Notes: generated by a model from the letters alone, not told the origin. Counted from the first letter of the stretch, positions 41,885 to 53,222 are shown. The stretch: 64,000 bases of DNA from Streptomyces phaeolivaceus (GCF_009184865.1 NZ_CP045096.1:6944001-7008000); one strand, 5' to 3'. Numbers and translations: made by a program.

Positions 41885-44002
41885 TCACGCCTGGTTCAGC
41901 TCGAACCACACAACCTTCCCCGCACTCAACCGAGTAGCCCCCCACCGCTTCGCCAGCCGATTGACCAGGTAGAGCCCACGGCCCCCCTCGTCCGTCGCAC
42001 GGGCCTGCCGAAGCCGGGGCAACTGCGGCACGTCATCGGTGACTTCGCACCGCAGCACATCGGTCCGCAGCAACCGCAGCGTCACCGGCCGGGTCGCGTA
42101 CCGCACCGCGTTGGTGACGACCTCACTGATGAGCAGCTCGACCGAGTCGGTCAACTCCTCCAGGCCCCACCGGGACAACGCGTGCCGTGCCAACCGCCGC
42201 GCCCGCCCCGGAGCCATCTCCTCCGGTTCCAGGAACCAGTACGCGACATCGCTGGGAGCGATCCCATCGAACCGCGCGGCAAGAAGCGCGATGTCGTCGT
42301 CACGGTCCCCCGGACCGAGCATGTCGAGCACCTCGTCGCACAGCGCCTCCAGCGGCGGCGGATGATCCGGCCCGGTCAGCTGCGCGGTCGCGGCCAGCTT
42401 CTCCCGCAACTGCTCTATCCCGGTCCACACATCCCGCAGGCGCGACTCCACGAGCCCGTCGGTGTACAGCAGCAGCGTGCCCCCGGCCGGCGCGTCCAGC
42501 TCGACCGCCTCGAAGTCCACCCCGCCCACACCGATCGGCGCGCCCGGCGGCACCCGCAGCACCTCGGCACGTCCGCCGAGATGCAGCAGCACCGGCGGCG
42601 GATGCCCGGCGTTGGCGATGGTGATCCGGTGCGAGACCGGGTCGTACACGGCGTACAGGCAGGTCGCCATCCGGTCCGTGCCGAGCCGCTGCGCCTGCTC
42701 GTCGAGGTGGTGCAGCACCTCCTGCGGCGGCAGATCCAGGCCCGCCAGCGTCTGCGCGGTGGTCCGCAGCTGCCCCATGATCGCGGCCGAGGTCATCGAA
42801 TGACCCATCACATCGCCCACGACCAGGGCGACCCGGCTCCCCGGCAGGGGGATCGCGTCGTACCAGTCACCGCCGACCCGCGCGGTCTCGGCGGCCGGCA
42901 GATACCGGTGCGCGAGCCGTACGCCGGTGCACTTCGGGAGCGCCTCCGGCAGCATCGTGCGCTGCAGTTCGTCGGCGATGTACGCCTCGCGGCCGTAGAG
43001 CACCGCCTTGTCGATGCCGAGCGCGCTGTGGGTGGCGAGCTGGGCGGCGACCAGCAGATCGTCCTGCTCGAACGCCGCGCGCTCCGGGCGGCGCAGGAAG
43101 ACCGCCGCGCCGATCACCCGGCGCCGGCCGCGCAGCGGGGCGAGGATCGCCCGCTGACCGGTCGGCACGGTCAACTCGGCTTCCGGGCCGAGCAGTTCCG
43201 GCAGCGCGTCGTGCGCGGCGGGCGCGTCCGCGAACACCGGCCGTACGCCGCGCAGCACCTCGGCGAGCGCCCCGCCGGGACGCACCTCGCACTGCTCGGC
43301 GGTGACGGTGACCACGGCCAGATCGACGGGCTCGGGCTGGAGCGCGGCCGACATGAAGCCGCTCTCGGTGTCCCGTTCCTCGGGGATCCGGTCGGTGCGG
43401 CGCAGCCGCAGCACCATGGGCCCGGTGGGCCGCTCGTCGCCGACCGGCAGCGGCTCGCGCAGATACACGAGGATCGCGTCCGAGAACGTCGGCACGGTGG
43501 CCCGGCACAGACCCATCACGATCTCGTCCAGGTCGATGCCCCGGGCGATCCGCCGGGTCGCGGCGCCCACGAAGCGCAGCCGGTCGCCGTCGCGCCGCAT
43601 GGGCATGGGGGCGCCCGGCGCCACACCCTGCCCGCTGCGCCGCTCCAGACCGCTCCCGGTGCCGCCGGAGCGGTCCGGGTCACCGCCGGGCTGCGCCGGG
43701 ATGGTCTCCGGCGCGGGCCGCGGGCGGTGCGGGTCGGGCTCGGTCGCCGCGGGCTGGGAGTGCTCGGAGACCGCCGGCTGGGCGTGCTCCGAGGGGGCCT
43801 GTCCGCTCTTCGCGCACGAGGCCGCGGTGCCCGGCTCGGCCGGGGCGTCACCCATGCGCGCCTGAGCCGGTAAAGCCGCGGCGGGCGCGGCTCGCATCGG
43901 CTCCTGGGTACGCAGGAGCGCCCCGCGGGGGTCCGTGGGGCCGGCGCCGCTCTGAGGGCGCTCGTGGGAGGTGGGGTGCTCCGTCACGCGTGTCGAATCC
44001 AT
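41885..44002 (-). CDS. GAF / PP2C-phosphatase / HATPase signalling protein
   Basis: 705 residues. A Pro/Ala-rich N-terminus (to about 130), GAF domain (about 140-340), SpoIIE-type PP2C phosphatase (about 345-560) with VGGDWYDAIPL, VVGDVMGHSMTSA, AGHPPPVLL and GDRDDDIALLAAR metal motifs, and a C-terminal RsbW-like ATPase (about 575-700) with ISEVVTNAVRYA and EGGRGLYLVNRLA. Combines anti-sigma kinase and phosphatase parts of a partner-switching pathway that typically controls stress or developmental sigma factors. Confidence 0.9.
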   Translation of the reverse strand: MDSTRVTEHPTSHERPQSGAGPTDPRGALLRTQEPMRAAPAAALPAQARMGDAPAEPGTAASCAKSGQAPSEHAQPAVSEHSQPAATEPDPHRPRPAPETIPAQPGGDPDRSGGTGSGLERRSGQGVAPGAPMPMRRDGDRLRFVGAATRRIARGIDLDEIVMGLCRATVPTFSDAILVYLREPLPVGDERPTGPMVLRLRRTDRIPEERDTESGFMSAALQPEPVDLAVVTVTAEQCEVRPGGALAEVLRGVRPVFADAPAAHDALPELLGPEAELTVPTGQRAILAPLRGRRRVIGAAVFLRRPERAAFEQDDLLVAAQLATHSALGIDKAVLYGREAYIADELQRTMLPEALPKCTGVRLAHRYLPAAETARVGGDWYDAIPLPGSRVALVVGDVMGHSMTSAAIMGQLRTTAQTLAGLDLPPQEVLHHLDEQAQRLGTDRMATCLYAVYDPVSHRITIANAGHPPPVLLHLGGRAEVLRVPPGAPIGVGGVDFEAVELDAPAGGTLLLYTDGLVESRLRDVWTGIEQLREKLAATAQLTGPDHPPPLEALCDEVLDMLGPGDRDDDIALLAARFDGIAPSDVAYWFLEPEEMAPGRARRLARHALSRWGLEELTDSVELLISEVVTNAVRYATRPVTLRLLRTDVLRCEVTDDVPQLPRLRQARATDEGGRGLYLVNRLAKRWGATRLSAGKVVWFELNQA

Positions 44003-44345
44003 CCGTCCGGGACTGCGCGTCGTGTGCGCAGTGCGTCCCGCAAACCCGATACTTCGTCCCGCAGAAAGGCCGATACCCGGATTACGTGTCCTGGGAACGG
44101 AATTCCCGCGTGGTCAGAGGCAGTTCCTGTGCCACACACGGTACCGGCGGGCTCGTCGAACGACAGTACTGCCCGTCCGTCAGGCCGTCTCCGGCTTGTC
44201 CCGGTGTAACCCTCGTACCCCTTGATCACGTCTTGCCGCCCCTCGGTGACGTACGGTCAAGCCCTGCCCGAACTGCGGGAGTTGCCCCTGTGAACTATTG
44301 CGGAGGACGATCCTACGGTTGCGGACCGGGGGCGTATCAAGAGTC
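44003..44345. other. Gene-free region upstream of the PP2C gene
   Basis: No supported gene. Slightly AT-richer than its surroundings, consistent with the promoter of the minus-strand PP2C gene. I see no clear repeats or hairpins. Confidence 0.5.
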
Positions 44346-45038
44346 TCATGAGGACAAGTGCGCGGGCGTACGGTCCCAGTCGTCCGGGAGAGACGGTACT
44401 CCCCATGCCGGATTCGGGCGCCAGTGCTGCCAGCCGTCCGCGAACGGCGGGCCCCACGCGCGGATCACCTCCGCCGCGGACCGGCCCGCCTCCCGTACCC
44501 GGTCGGCCGCCGACGCGTCCATCAGGCCGTCCTGCTGGGCCTGCGCGAACTCGTCCTCGTCGAGCCAGTTCCAGGACCGGTCCGGGTACACAGAGATGTC
44601 CAGGAAGTGGTCCTCGGAGTCCACCCCGCCGTCCCAACGGGCAAGCGGAGTCTCCAGGTTGACGTACCAGTTCTTGAAACGCCAACCCTGCTCCCAGAAC
44701 AGCCACACCGACCACGGGTCGCCCGGCCGCGCCAGCTTGAGCACCCCGGTGCCGGACCACCGGCCGAGCCGTACGCCGCGCGGCTTCTTGTACCGGGAGT
44801 CCAGCGGTTCCGAGTTGAGCGAGCTGCCGTCCGCCAGTACCGGTCGTACGCACTCGGTGCCGGGCGCCAGCCACACGGCGAGCAGGTCCTCGTCGTCGCG
44901 TACGACCGTGACGGGGCGCGCGATATGGAAGCGTTCGCCGCCGTTCTCCCGGTAGCGCCACAGGATCTGACTCCCCGGCTCCCAGAACCCCGTCGACCCG
45001 CCCGCTTCCGCTCGTCTCACCACTCCGTCGTCTCCCAT
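44346..45038 (-). CDS. DUF402-family protein (FomD-like nucleotide phosphohydrolase)
   Basis: 230 residues. DUF402 beta-barrel signature: GSQILWRYRENG, WFKNWYVNLE-type motif (RFKNWYVNLETPL), and HFLDISVYPDRSWNWLDEDEF with the clustered acidic residues that bind metal in this family (about 140-170). Family members hydrolyse nucleoside di- or triphosphates or CMP esters; the substrate here is unknown. Confidence 0.82.
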   Translation of the reverse strand: MGDDGVVRRAEAGGSTGFWEPGSQILWRYRENGGERFHIARPVTVVRDDEDLLAVWLAPGTECVRPVLADGSSLNSEPLDSRYKKPRGVRLGRWSGTGVLKLARPGDPWSVWLFWEQGWRFKNWYVNLETPLARWDGGVDSEDHFLDISVYPDRSWNWLDEDEFAQAQQDGLMDASAADRVREAGRSAAEVIRAWGPPFADGWQHWRPNPAWGVPSLPDDWDRTPAHLSS

Positions 45039-45152
45039 GCGCAGATATTAGGTGTCATGCGCATATGACGCTGCGGTACCGCTCACGGTTCACGCCTTGG
45101 CGGGAATCGGTTACCCGGGTGACACCTGGGACGGCCGGAACTCGCCGTCCGG

Positions 45153-46538
45153 TCACGGTCGCGTCATCCGCAGGACATCCAGCGCCTCGTCCAGCTGCTC
45201 CAGGGTGAGGGCGCCGCGTTCCACGTATCCGCCCGCGAGGACGACCTCCCGGATGGTCCTGCGCTCGGCCAGCGCCTTCTTGGCGACCTTCGCGGCCTCC
45301 TCGTACCCGATGTACTTGTTGAGCGGCGTGACCACGGACGGCGAGGACTCGGCGTACTCACGGGCCCGCTCCCGGTGGGCGACGATCCCGTCCACCGTCC
45401 GGTCGGCGAGCAGCCGGGAGACGTTGGCGAGCAGCCGGACGGACTCCAGGACGTTCTTGGCGATGACCGGCAGCATGACGTTCAGCTCGAAGTTGCCGGA
45501 CGCGCCCGCCGTGGTGACCGTCACATCGTTGCCCGTGACCTGCGCGGCGACCATCAGCACGGCCTCCGGGATCACGGGGTTGACCTTGCCGGGCATGATC
45601 GAGGAGCCGGGCTGGAGGTCCGGCAGGGAGATCTCCGCGAGACCGGTCCGGGGCCCCGACGCCATCCACCGCAGATCGTTGGCGATCTTGGTCAGCGACA
45701 CGGCGATCGTGCGCAGCTGCCCGGACGTCTCGACGATCCCGTCCCGCGCGCCCTGCGCCTCGAAGTGGTCCCGCGCCTCGGTCAGCGGCAGCCCGGTGGT
45801 CCGCGCGACCTCCTCGATGACGGCGGCGGAGAACCCGGGCGGCGTGTTGATGCCGGTGCCCACCGCCGTGCCGCCCAGGGGGAGTTCGGCGAGCCGGGGC
45901 AGGGAGGCCTCCAGCCGCTCGACGCCGTACCGCACCTGGGCCGCGTACCCGCCGAACTCCTGGCCGAGAGTGACCGGTGTGGCGTCCATGAGATGCGTAC
46001 GACCGGACTTCACGACATCCGCGAACTCCACGGACTTGCGGGTGAGCGCGTCGGCGAGATGCCCCAGGGCGGGGATCAGCTCACGCGTCACGGCGGCGGT
46101 GGCGGCGATGTGGATGGAGGACGGGAAGACGTCGTTGGACGACTGGGACGCGTTGACATGATCGTTCGGATGCACGTCGCGTCCGAGCCGTTCGCTCGCC
46201 AGGGTGGCGATGACCTCGTTGGTGTTCATGTTCGACGAGGTCCCGGACCCGGTCTGGAACACGTCCACCGGGAAGTGCGCGTCCCAGCGCCCCTGGGCGA
46301 CCTCCTCGGCCGCGTCCCGGATCGCCTCCGCGATGTCCTTGTCGAGCACGCCCAGTTCGGCGTTCACCTTGGCGGCGGCGCCCTTGATCCGGGCCAGGGC
46401 CTCGATATGGGCGCGCTCGATGTGCTGCCCCGAGACGGGGAAGTTCTCGACCGCCCGCTGGGTCTGGGCCCGCCACTTGGCGTCCGCCGGCACGCGGACC
46501 TCACCCATGGAGTCGTGTTCGACGCGGTAGTCACTCAT
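45153..46538 (-). CDS. fumC: Fumarate hydratase class II
   Basis: 461 residues, fumarate to malate in the citric acid cycle, cytoplasmic tetramer. Motifs: [30 protein letters not shown] and the superfamily signature [16 protein letters not shown] (about 310-325) with the catalytic Ser in the flexible loop. Oxygen-stable partner to the class I enzyme next door; 79 bp separate the genes. Confidence 0.96.
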   Translation of the reverse strand: MSDYRVEHDSMGEVRVPADAKWRAQTQRAVENFPVSGQHIERAHIEALARIKGAAAKVNAELGVLDKDIAEAIRDAAEEVAQGRWDAHFPVDVFQTGSGTSSNMNTNEVIATLASERLGRDVHPNDHVNASQSSNDVFPSSIHIAATAAVTRELIPALGHLADALTRKSVEFADVVKSGRTHLMDATPVTLGQEFGGYAAQVRYGVERLEASLPRLAELPLGGTAVGTGINTPPGFSAAVIEEVARTTGLPLTEARDHFEAQGARDGIVETSGQLRTIAVSLTKIANDLRWMASGPRTGLAEISLPDLQPGSSIMPGKVNPVIPEAVLMVAAQVTGNDVTVTTAGASGNFELNVMLPVIAKNVLESVRLLANVSRLLADRTVDGIVAHRERAREYAESSPSVVTPLNKYIGYEEAAKVAKKALAERRTIREVVLAGGYVERGALTLEQLDEALDVLRMTRP

Positions 46539-46617
46539 ACCCCGTACAGCGTCCCGCCCGAGCGCGATGTTCCCGGCCGTCGCCCGTGCGAGTGAGCGCG
46601 ACGGCCGGGTCGGTCCG

Positions 46618-48285
46618 CTACGCCAGCCCCGGCCCCCGCACCGGAATCGTCGTGAACGTCGGTGCCGGTGCCGGGTCCTGGAAGAAGTCGTTGCCCTTGT
46701 CGTCGACCACGATGAACGCCGGGAAGTCCTCGACCTCGATCTTCCACACCGCCTCCATCCCCAGCTCCTCGTACTCGACGACCTCGACCTTCTTGATGCA
46801 GTCCTGCGCGAGTCGCGCCGCCGGGCCGCCGATGGAGCCCAGGTAGAAGCCGCCGTGCGCGCCGCACGCGTCCGTGACCTGCTGCGAGCGGTTGCCCTTC
46901 GCCAGCATCACCTTGGACCCGCCGGCCGCCTGGAACTGCTCGACGTAGGAGTCCATCCGCCCGGCCGTGGTCGGGCCGAAGGAGCCGGACGCGTAGCCCT
47001 CGGGGGTCTTCGCCGGGCCCGCGTAGTACACCGGGTGGTCCTTCAGGTACTGCGGCATCCCCTCGCCCGCGTCGAGCCGCTCCTTGATCTTGGCGTGCGC
47101 GATGTCCCGGGCCACGACCAGCGGCCCGGAGAGGGACAGCCGGGTCTTGACCGGGTACTTCGTCAGCTCCGCGAGGATGTCGTCCATCGGCTGGTTGAGA
47201 TCGATCCGCACGACGTCCGACGCCTCGTCGAGGTGCTCGTCGGTCGTCTCCGGCAGGAAGCGCGCCGGGTCGGTCTCCAGCTGCTCCAGAAAGACGCCCT
47301 CCGCCGTGATCTTCGCGACGGCCTGGCGGTCGGCCGAGCAGGACACGGCGATCGCGACGGGGCACGAGGCGCCGTGCCGCGGCAGCCGCACCACCCGTAC
47401 GTCGTGGCAGAAGTACTTGCCGCCGAACTGCGCCCCGATCCCGATCTTCTGCGTCAGCTCGAAGACCTTCTCCTCCAGGTCCCTGTCCCGGAACCCGTGC
47501 CCGAGCGGCGACCCCTCGGCCGGGATCTCGTCCAGGTAGTGCGCGGAGGCGTACTTCGCGGTCTTCAGCGCGTACTCGGCGCTCGTACCGCCCACCACGA
47601 TCGCGAGGTGGTACGGCGGACAGGCGGCCGTACCCAGCGAACGGATCTTGGCCTCCAGGAACTTCATCATGGAGGCCTCGTTCAGGACGGCCTTCGTCTC
47701 CTGGTACAGGAACGACTTGTTGGCCGAACCGCCGCCCTTGGCCATGAACAGGAACTTGTACGCGCCGCCGTCGGTGGCGTACAGCTCGATCTGCGCCGGC
47801 AGGTTCGACCCGGTGTTCTTCTCGTCCCACATGGTGAGCGGAGCCATCTGCGAGTAGCGCAGGTTCAGCTTGGTGTACGCGTCGTAGACGCCCTTCGACA
47901 GGGCCTTCTCGTCCCCGCCCTCCGTGAGCACGTTCTGCCCGCGTTTGCCCATGACGATCGCCGTGCCGGTGTCCTGGCACATGGGCAGCACGCCGGCGGC
48001 GGCGATGTTCGCGTTCTTCAGCAGGTCGAGCGCGACGAACTTGTCGTTGGACGACGCCTCGGGGTCGTCGATGATCCGGCGGAGCTGCGCGAGGTGCGCC
48101 GGGCGCAGATAGTGCTGGATGTCGTGGATCGCCTCGGCGGCCAGCTTGCGCAGCGCCTCCGGCTCCACCTTGAGGAACGTCCGCCCGTCGGCCTCGAAGG
48201 TGGAGACACCCTCGGAGGTCACCAGCCGGTACGGGGTGGTGTCCTCTCCCATGGGGAGCAGATCGGTGTACTCGAACTCAGGCAT
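46618..48285 (-). CDS. Fumarate hydratase class I, iron-sulphur dependent
   Basis: 555 residues, two-domain fumarase fused in one chain. The cluster-binding Cys in [12 protein letters not shown] lies near residue 104, with further Cys in [15 protein letters not shown] and [14 protein letters not shown]. The C-terminal fumerase beta domain contains [21 protein letters not shown] take the ATG at 48285 because GAGG is 10 bases upstream of it but directly abuts the ATG at 48294. Redundant with FumC but oxygen sensitive. Confidence 0.94.
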   Translation of the reverse strand: MPEFEYTDLLPMGEDTTPYRLVTSEGVSTFEADGRTFLKVEPEALRKLAAEAIHDIQHYLRPAHLAQLRRIIDDPEASSNDKFVALDLLKNANIAAAGVLPMCQDTGTAIVMGKRGQNVLTEGGDEKALSKGVYDAYTKLNLRYSQMAPLTMWDEKNTGSNLPAQIELYATDGGAYKFLFMAKGGGSANKSFLYQETKAVLNEASMMKFLEAKIRSLGTAACPPYHLAIVVGGTSAEYALKTAKYASAHYLDEIPAEGSPLGHGFRDRDLEEKVFELTQKIGIGAQFGGKYFCHDVRVVRLPRHGASCPVAIAVSCSADRQAVAKITAEGVFLEQLETDPARFLPETTDEHLDEASDVVRIDLNQPMDDILAELTKYPVKTRLSLSGPLVVARDIAHAKIKERLDAGEGMPQYLKDHPVYYAGPAKTPEGYASGSFGPTTAGRMDSYVEQFQAAGGSKVMLAKGNRSQQVTDACGAHGGFYLGSIGGPAARLAQDCIKKVEVVEYEELGMEAVWKIEVEDFPAFIVVDDKGNDFFQDPAPAPTFTTIPVRGPGLA

Positions 48286-48452
48286 GTCGCCCATTCCTCA
48301 CTCGACAAGACAGCGCGGCTGGCCTCCATCGGCAGCGTCCACCAGCGTAGGACCTGCCCGAGGGGGCGGGCTTGTGAGGTAAGGCTCAGTTCGATCCGGG
48401 AGGGCGCGAGGAGGGGCTATCGCGATCTATCGTGTTTCGGTACGCTGCTGCG

Positions 48453-49160
48453 GTGGACCTTCAGAAGCAGCCCGAACCGCGTGCCTCCGTCGCCGAGCTG
48501 CGCGCCTCGGACGCCGACCGTGACCGCATCGCCGACATCCTGCGCGACGCTCTCGCCGAGGGGCGCCTCACCGCAGACGAGCACGCCGAGCGGGTCGAGG
48601 GCGTGCTGGCCGCCAAGACGGTCGGCGAACTGGACGTGTTCATCCAGGACCTGCCCGCCGCCCACGCCTCCCGGGCGCCGTACGCGCCCGTCTCGTCCGC
48701 CCCCAGCCGCCCCACCCCCGGCGCCATCCCCATCGACCCCGACGACCGTCTGATGGCCGTCTTCAGCGCCTCCATGCGCAAGGGCCGCTGGCGGCCCGGC
48801 CGCCGTATCCACGCGTACGCGATATTCGGCAGCGTCGAGATGGACCTCAGCGAGGCCCTCTTCGAACACCGCCAGGTGATGATCAAGGCGTTCGCGGTCT
48901 TCGGTAGTGTCGAGATCCGCGTCCCGGAGAACGTCTCGCTGCGCGGCAGCGGCGCCGGCGTCCTCGGCAACTTCGAGGTGGACGCGCTGGATTCGGGCGA
49001 GGCCGACGCCCCCGTGGTCTATGTGGACGGATTCGCCGTCCTCGGGAGCATCGAGGCGAGGCCCAAGCGCGGCAAGGCGATCGCCGACCTCCTCGGCCGG
49101 GTCGCCGACCACATGTCCCATGGCGCGTACGGCCATTTGCGCAAACGCCTGGACCGTTGA
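48453..49160 (+). CDS. DUF1707 / DUF2154-type cell-wall-associated protein
   Basis: 235 residues. The N-terminal DUF1707 (about 10-65): ELRASDADRDRIADILRDAL, EGRLTADEHAERV, AKTVGELD. The C-terminal half has repeated AIFGSVEM / AVFGSVEI / AVLGSIEA strands, a LiaF-like right-handed beta-helix. The start is a GTG at 48453 with no ribosome site but a TACGCT box just upstream, so the mRNA may be leaderless. Function unknown; LiaF-like domains sense envelope stress. Confidence 0.85.
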   Translation: MDLQKQPEPRASVAELRASDADRDRIADILRDALAEGRLTADEHAERVEGVLAAKTVGELDVFIQDLPAAHASRAPYAPVSSAPSRPTPGAIPIDPDDRLMAVFSASMRKGRWRPGRRIHAYAIFGSVEMDLSEALFEHRQVMIKAFAVFGSVEIRVPENVSLRGSGAGVLGNFEVDALDSGEADAPVVYVDGFAVLGSIEARPKRGKAIADLLGRVADHMSHGAYGHLRKRLDR

Positions 49161-49345
49161 CGCCTGTGAATCCGACCGGGCCCGAACTCCCCCCGCACCC
49201 CACCCGAAAGGATCTGATCCGCTTGTGACCAGGCGGTGTTGACGGCGAATTCCAGCGGATCGGGACTCAGTGCATAGGCCCGCGCACAGCGGGTAGGCCT
49301 TGCTGCATCGTCTCTCGCTCGCGAAGCCGTCGTCAGGAGTAGACC

Positions 49346-49723
49346 GTGCTGCATCCGCCGCATTCGTCCCTGCAGGTCGCTGCCGTTCCGCCCCAGCGGG
49401 TGCCAGTGCGAGACAGGGATCAGGACGCCCCGTGGCACACGGAGGCCGTGTGCCGGCGTGACGAGGCCGGGCTGTTCTTCGCCCCCTCCAAGGAACCCAC
49501 CGCGTCCCGCCTCTCCCGCGAGGAAGCCGCCAAGCGCGTCTGCGCCCGCTGTCCCGTCATGGTCGAGTGCCGGGAACACGCACTCCTGCAACCCGAGCCC
49601 TACGGAGTCTGGGGCGGCCTGACCGCGGCCGAACGCCGAGTGGTGCTGGCCCGCAGGCGCCGCCGGGACCTCGAACTGAAGAAGACGGCACGGACGAACG
49701 GCCCGATAGCGGCGGCAGGCTGA
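49346..49723 (+). CDS. WhiB-family iron-sulphur transcription factor
   Basis: 125 residues. Four cluster Cys: one in EAVCRRDE, the pair in RVCARCPV and one in VECREHA; the G[VI]WGG turn is YGVWGGLTAAERR, followed by a basic RRRRRDLELKK DNA-binding tail. Wbl proteins bind a [4Fe-4S] cluster and partner with the principal sigma factor. GTG with AGGAG upstream. The 185-bp leader is consistent with separate control. Position beside fum and glpX fits the WblI-type orthologue, an inference from synteny. Confidence 0.93.
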   Translation: MLHPPHSSLQVAAVPPQRVPVRDRDQDAPWHTEAVCRRDEAGLFFAPSKEPTASRLSREEAAKRVCARCPVMVECREHALLQPEPYGVWGGLTAAERRVVLARRRRRDLELKKTARTNGPIAAAG

Positions 49724-49728
49724 CCAAA

Positions 49729-49757
49729 GGGCGCCCTCTCCGCACAAGAGGGCGCCC
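49729..49757. terminator. Hairpin terminator between wbl and glpX
   Basis: GGGCGCCCTCT (49729-49739) pairs perfectly with AGAGGGCGCCC (49747-49757). It separates convergent genes and probably works in both directions. Confidence 0.85.
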
Positions 49758-49806
49758 CCTGCTCTCTGGTCCTTCCGAGGCGCGGGGAACCGCCCCGGCC
49801 CACGGC

Positions 49807-50841
49807 CTACTTGGGCTTTTCGAAGTCGATCGAGCTGTAGGCCCGCAGCTTGCTCAGCCGGTGTGTCGAATCGATCCGCCGCACCGTCCCCGACTTCGAC
49901 CGCATCACGATCGAGTCGGTGGTCGCGGTCTCCGACCGGTACCGCACCCCCCGCAGCAACTCGCCGTCGGTGATACCCGTCGCCACGAAGAACACGTTCT
50001 CCCCGGACACCAGGTCGTCCGTCGTCAGCACCCGGTCGAGATCGTGCCCCGCGTCGACCGCCCGCTGCCGCTCCGCGTCGTCCTTCGGCCACAACTTGCC
50101 CTGGATCGTGCCGCCGAGGCACTTCACCGCACAGGCCGAGATGATGCCCTCGGGCGTACCGCCCACGCCGAGCAGCAGATCGACGCCCGTGCCCTCGCGC
50201 AGCGCCAGGATCGAGCCCGCGACATCCCCGTCGGAGATCAGCTTGATCCGCGCGCCGGCCTCCCGGATCTCCTGGATGATCCCCGCGTGCCGGGGCCGGT
50301 CCAGGATGACCACGGTCACATCCTCGGTCGCGGTCCGCTTCGCCTTGGCGACCCGGCGGATGTTCACCGACACGGGCGCGTCGATGTCGACGAAGTCGGC
50401 CGCCTCGGGCCCGGTGACCAGCTTGTCCATGTAGAAGACGGCCGACGGGTCGAACATCGTGCCCCGGTCGGCCGCCGCGAGCACGGCGATCGCGTTGGTC
50501 ATGCCCTTGGCGGTGAGCGTCGTCCCGTCGATCGGGTCCACGGCGATGTCGCACTCCGGGCCGGTGCCGTCACCGACGCGCTCGCCGTTGAAGAGCATCG
50601 GGGCCTCGTCCTTCTCGCCCTCCCCGATCACGACGACACCGTTCATCGACACGGTGGAGACGAGGGTCCGCATGGCGCGCACGGCCGCTCCGTCCGCCCC
50701 GTTCTTGTCCCCGCGGCCGACCCAACGGCCCGCGGCCATCGCCGCCGCCTCGGTCACCCGGACGAGCTCCAGGGCGAGGTTGCGGTCGGGGGCCTCGGAG
50801 GGGACTTCGAGCTCGGACGGCAGATGGTGATTCTCGGTCAT
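49807..50841 (-). CDS. glpX: Class II fructose-1,6-bisphosphatase
   Basis: 344 residues, gluconeogenic hydrolysis of fructose-1,6-bisphosphate. Metal and substrate motifs: [47 protein letters not shown] and [14 protein letters not shown]. Full length. Acts with the nearby polyphosphate glucokinase and fumarases in central carbon metabolism. Confidence 0.96.
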   Translation of the reverse strand: MTENHHLPSELEVPSEAPDRNLALELVRVTEAAAMAAGRWVGRGDKNGADGAAVRAMRTLVSTVSMNGVVVIGEGEKDEAPMLFNGERVGDGTGPECDIAVDPIDGTTLTAKGMTNAIAVLAAADRGTMFDPSAVFYMDKLVTGPEAADFVDIDAPVSVNIRRVAKAKRTATEDVTVVILDRPRHAGIIQEIREAGARIKLISDGDVAGSILALREGTGVDLLLGVGGTPEGIISACAVKCLGGTIQGKLWPKDDAERQRAVDAGHDLDRVLTTDDLVSGENVFFVATGITDGELLRGVRYRSETATTDSIVMRSKSGTVRRIDSTHRLSKLRAYSSIDFEKPK

Positions 50842-50966
50842 CGGAGCGCACCTTTCTGATACGGCGACGGCCGGATGAGGGTTCCGCCCGACTCTATCGT
50901 CAGTCCGACAAAATGAGCAGGGGACCCCACGGATGAGCGGACCGGTGCACCTGCGACGATGAGGGC

Positions 50967-51485
50967 GTGGCAGGTATGAAAGGCAAGCAGACCGTCCGGG
51001 ACATGGTCCTCTCCCTGGGGCTCATCGTGCTGGCGGCATGGGTCATCTATCTCTTCATCCCGCATGACGAGACCGAGCAGGAGCTGAAGCGCGTCGACTA
51101 CCGGGTCGAGCTGCTGACGGCACGTCGCGCCGCCTCGTACGCGGTGGCCGCGCCCGAGGGCCTGCCCAGCGCCTGGAAGGCGACCTCCGTCCGCTTCCGG
51201 GGCGACGAGTCCGACCACTGGCACCTCGGGTTCCACGACCCCGACGGTCAGTACGTGGGCGTCGAGCAGTCCGCCGAGAAGCCGTCCCGGTTCATCGCGG
51301 ACGCCACCCAGGACGCCAAGAAGACCGGGACCACGCAGGAGATCAACGACGAGACCTGGACCCGGTACGAGGGCGAGCGCTACGACGCCCTGGTCCTGGA
51401 GAACCAGGGCTCCACGACCGTGGTCGCCGGTTCCGCGTCCTTCGCCCAGCTGACCAAGATGGCCGAGGCACTCAGGACGGAGTGA
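50967..51485 (+). CDS. DUF4245 membrane-anchored protein
   Basis: 172 residues. N-terminal transmembrane anchor (about 13-31, [18 protein letters not shown]), then an extracytoplasmic domain with [34 protein letters not shown] and [12 protein letters not shown]. Typical DUF4245, conserved beside glpX in actinobacteria. GTG at 50967 or ATG at 50976. Function unknown. Confidence 0.85.
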   Translation: MAGMKGKQTVRDMVLSLGLIVLAAWVIYLFIPHDETEQELKRVDYRVELLTARRAASYAVAAPEGLPSAWKATSVRFRGDESDHWHLGFHDPDGQYVGVEQSAEKPSRFIADATQDAKKTGTTQEINDETWTRYEGERYDALVLENQGSTTVVAGSASFAQLTKMAEALRTE

Positions 51486-51517
51486 CGGCACGGGCCCGTG
51501 GGCGCGGATCGGCCGAC

Positions 51518-51796
51518 CTAGGCGCCCGCGCCCTTGTCGCCGCCCCCGGTCCCGTCCTCGTCCTCCGCGAGTGCCGCGTCCAGCCGTGCCCGTGCGCCGT
51601 CCAGCCAGCGGCGGCAGACCTTGGCCAGCTCCTCGCCGCGCTCCCACAGGGCGAGGGACTCCTCCAGCGTCGTACCCCCCGCCTCCAGCCGCCGGACGAC
51701 CTCGATCAGCTCGTCCCGCGCCTGCTCGTACCCGAGGGCGCGGTCGGCCTCGGAGGTCCCGGTCGTCCCGTCGGCCTCGCTCACGTTGCTGGTCAT
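51518..51796 (-). CDS. xseB: Exodeoxyribonuclease VII small subunit
   Basis: 92 residues. [19 protein letters not shown] and [23 protein letters not shown] are the paired helices of XseB. Assembles with XseA into exonuclease VII, which degrades single-stranded DNA. It starts 10 bp after xseA stops. Confidence 0.95.
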   Translation of the reverse strand: MTSNVSEADGTTGTSEADRALGYEQARDELIEVVRRLEAGGTTLEESLALWERGEELAKVCRRWLDGARARLDAALAEDEDGTGGGDKGAGA

Positions 51797-51806
51797 GCGG
51801 CCCACC

Positions 51807-53039
51807 TTATGCGTCCCCTCCGACAGTCCCGTTCCCGTCGACCCGGACGACGAACTCGCCCTCGGCCACCCGCGCCCGCAGCGCCTCCTCCGGCCCGACC
51901 TCGCCGGGCGCGCGGACCACATGCCCGTCGGCCTTCTGCAGCACCGCGTACCCCCGCTGGAGCGTCGCCGCCGGGGAGAGGGCCACCACGCGCGCGTGCG
52001 TGTGCGTCAACTCCGAGACGGCACGGTCCAGATGGTGCCCGAGACAGCGCCTGCCCCGGTCCAGCAGCGAGGCCACATGGTCGGCGCGCTCGTCGATCAT
52101 GCGGTGCGGATCCTCTATCGAGGGTCGCGCCAGCGCATGCGCGAGCCCCCGCTCCTCCCGCTCCACGAACGCCTCCACACACCGCCGCGCCCGGTCCCGC
52201 AGCCACCGCACCCGCTCGTACTCCTCGCCCACGTCCGGCACGACCTTCTTGGCCGCGTCGGTCGGCGTGGACGCGCGCAGGTCCGCCACATAGTCCAGCA
52301 GCGGGGTGTCCGGCTCGTGCCCGATCGCCGACACCACCGGCGTACGACAGGCCGCGACGGCCCGTACGAGCTGCTCGTCGGAGAACGGCAGCAGGTCCTC
52401 CACGCTGCCGCCGCCGCGTGCCACGACGATGACGTCCACACCCTCCATGGCGTCCAGTTCCTTCACCGCCTGCACGACCTGCGGCACCGCGTGCACTCCC
52501 TGCACGGCGACATTGCGCACCTCGAAGCGGACGGCCGGCCAGCGGTGCCGGGCGTTCTCCAGCACGTCCCGCTCGGCGGCCGAGGCCCGGCCGCACACCA
52601 GCCCGATGAGCTGCGGCAGAAAGGGCAGCGCCTTCTTCCGCTCCGGCGCGAACAGCCCCTCCGCGGCCAGCGACTTCTTCAACTGCTCCAGCCGGGCCAG
52701 CAGTTCACCGACCCCGACCGGCTTTATCTCGGTGGCCCGCAGCGACAGCTGGCCACGCGGCGCGTACCACTCGGGCTTCGCCAGGACGACGACCCGGGCG
52801 CCCTCGCTCACCACGTCGGCCACCGAGTCGAACACCTGGCGGTAGCAGGTCACTCCCACGGAGACGTCGTGCGAGGGGTCCCGCAGCGTGAGGAACACGA
52901 CGCCCGCGCCGGGCCGGCGCGACAGCTGGGTGATCTGCCCCTCGACCCACACCGCGCCGAGCCGGTCGATCCAGCCGCCGATGAGCCGGGAGACCTCGCC
53001 GACGGGGAGGGGGGACTCGGCGGACGTGTTGAGTGCCAT
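51807..53039 (-). CDS. xseA: Exodeoxyribonuclease VII large subunit
   Basis: 410 residues. N-terminal OB-fold (about 12-110, [20 protein letters not shown], then [17 protein letters not shown]), catalytic domain with [19 protein letters not shown] and [24 protein letters not shown], and the C-terminal coiled coil. Catalytic unit of exonuclease VII. In operon with xseB. Confidence 0.96.
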   Translation of the reverse strand: MALNTSAESPLPVGEVSRLIGGWIDRLGAVWVEGQITQLSRRPGAGVVFLTLRDPSHDVSVGVTCYRQVFDSVADVVSEGARVVVLAKPEWYAPRGQLSLRATEIKPVGVGELLARLEQLKKSLAAEGLFAPERKKALPFLPQLIGLVCGRASAAERDVLENARHRWPAVRFEVRNVAVQGVHAVPQVVQAVKELDAMEGVDVIVVARGGGSVEDLLPFSDEQLVRAVAACRTPVVSAIGHEPDTPLLDYVADLRASTPTDAAKKVVPDVGEEYERVRWLRDRARRCVEAFVEREERGLAHALARPSIEDPHRMIDERADHVASLLDRGRRCLGHHLDRAVSELTHTHARVVALSPAATLQRGYAVLQKADGHVVRAPGEVGPEEALRARVAEGEFVVRVDGNGTVGGDA

Positions 53040-53148
53040 GCGGCGAGGGTAGCGGGGGCCACGGACAGAGCCGCCGACCAAGCCGCCGACGAGCGCGGGA
53101 GGGGGTGGGGGTGTCTGCGCGTCGGCGGGTGCGGGTGGTTGGTGGTCG

Positions 53149-53222
53149 CTCGCGCGGTTCCCCGCGCCCCTTGAAACCTGGGGGCGCCCCCGATCTTTCA
53201 GGGGCGCGGGGAACCGCGCGAG
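53149..53222. repeat. Extragenic 23-bp inverted repeat (copies 3a/3b)
   Basis: Two head-to-head copies of the dispersed element: core GGGGCGCGGGGAACCGCGCG at 53201-53220 and its exact reverse complement at 53151-53170. Arms of 23 bp around a 28-base loop that includes GGGGGCGCCCCC. Between the divergent xseA and ispH genes. Confidence 0.9.
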
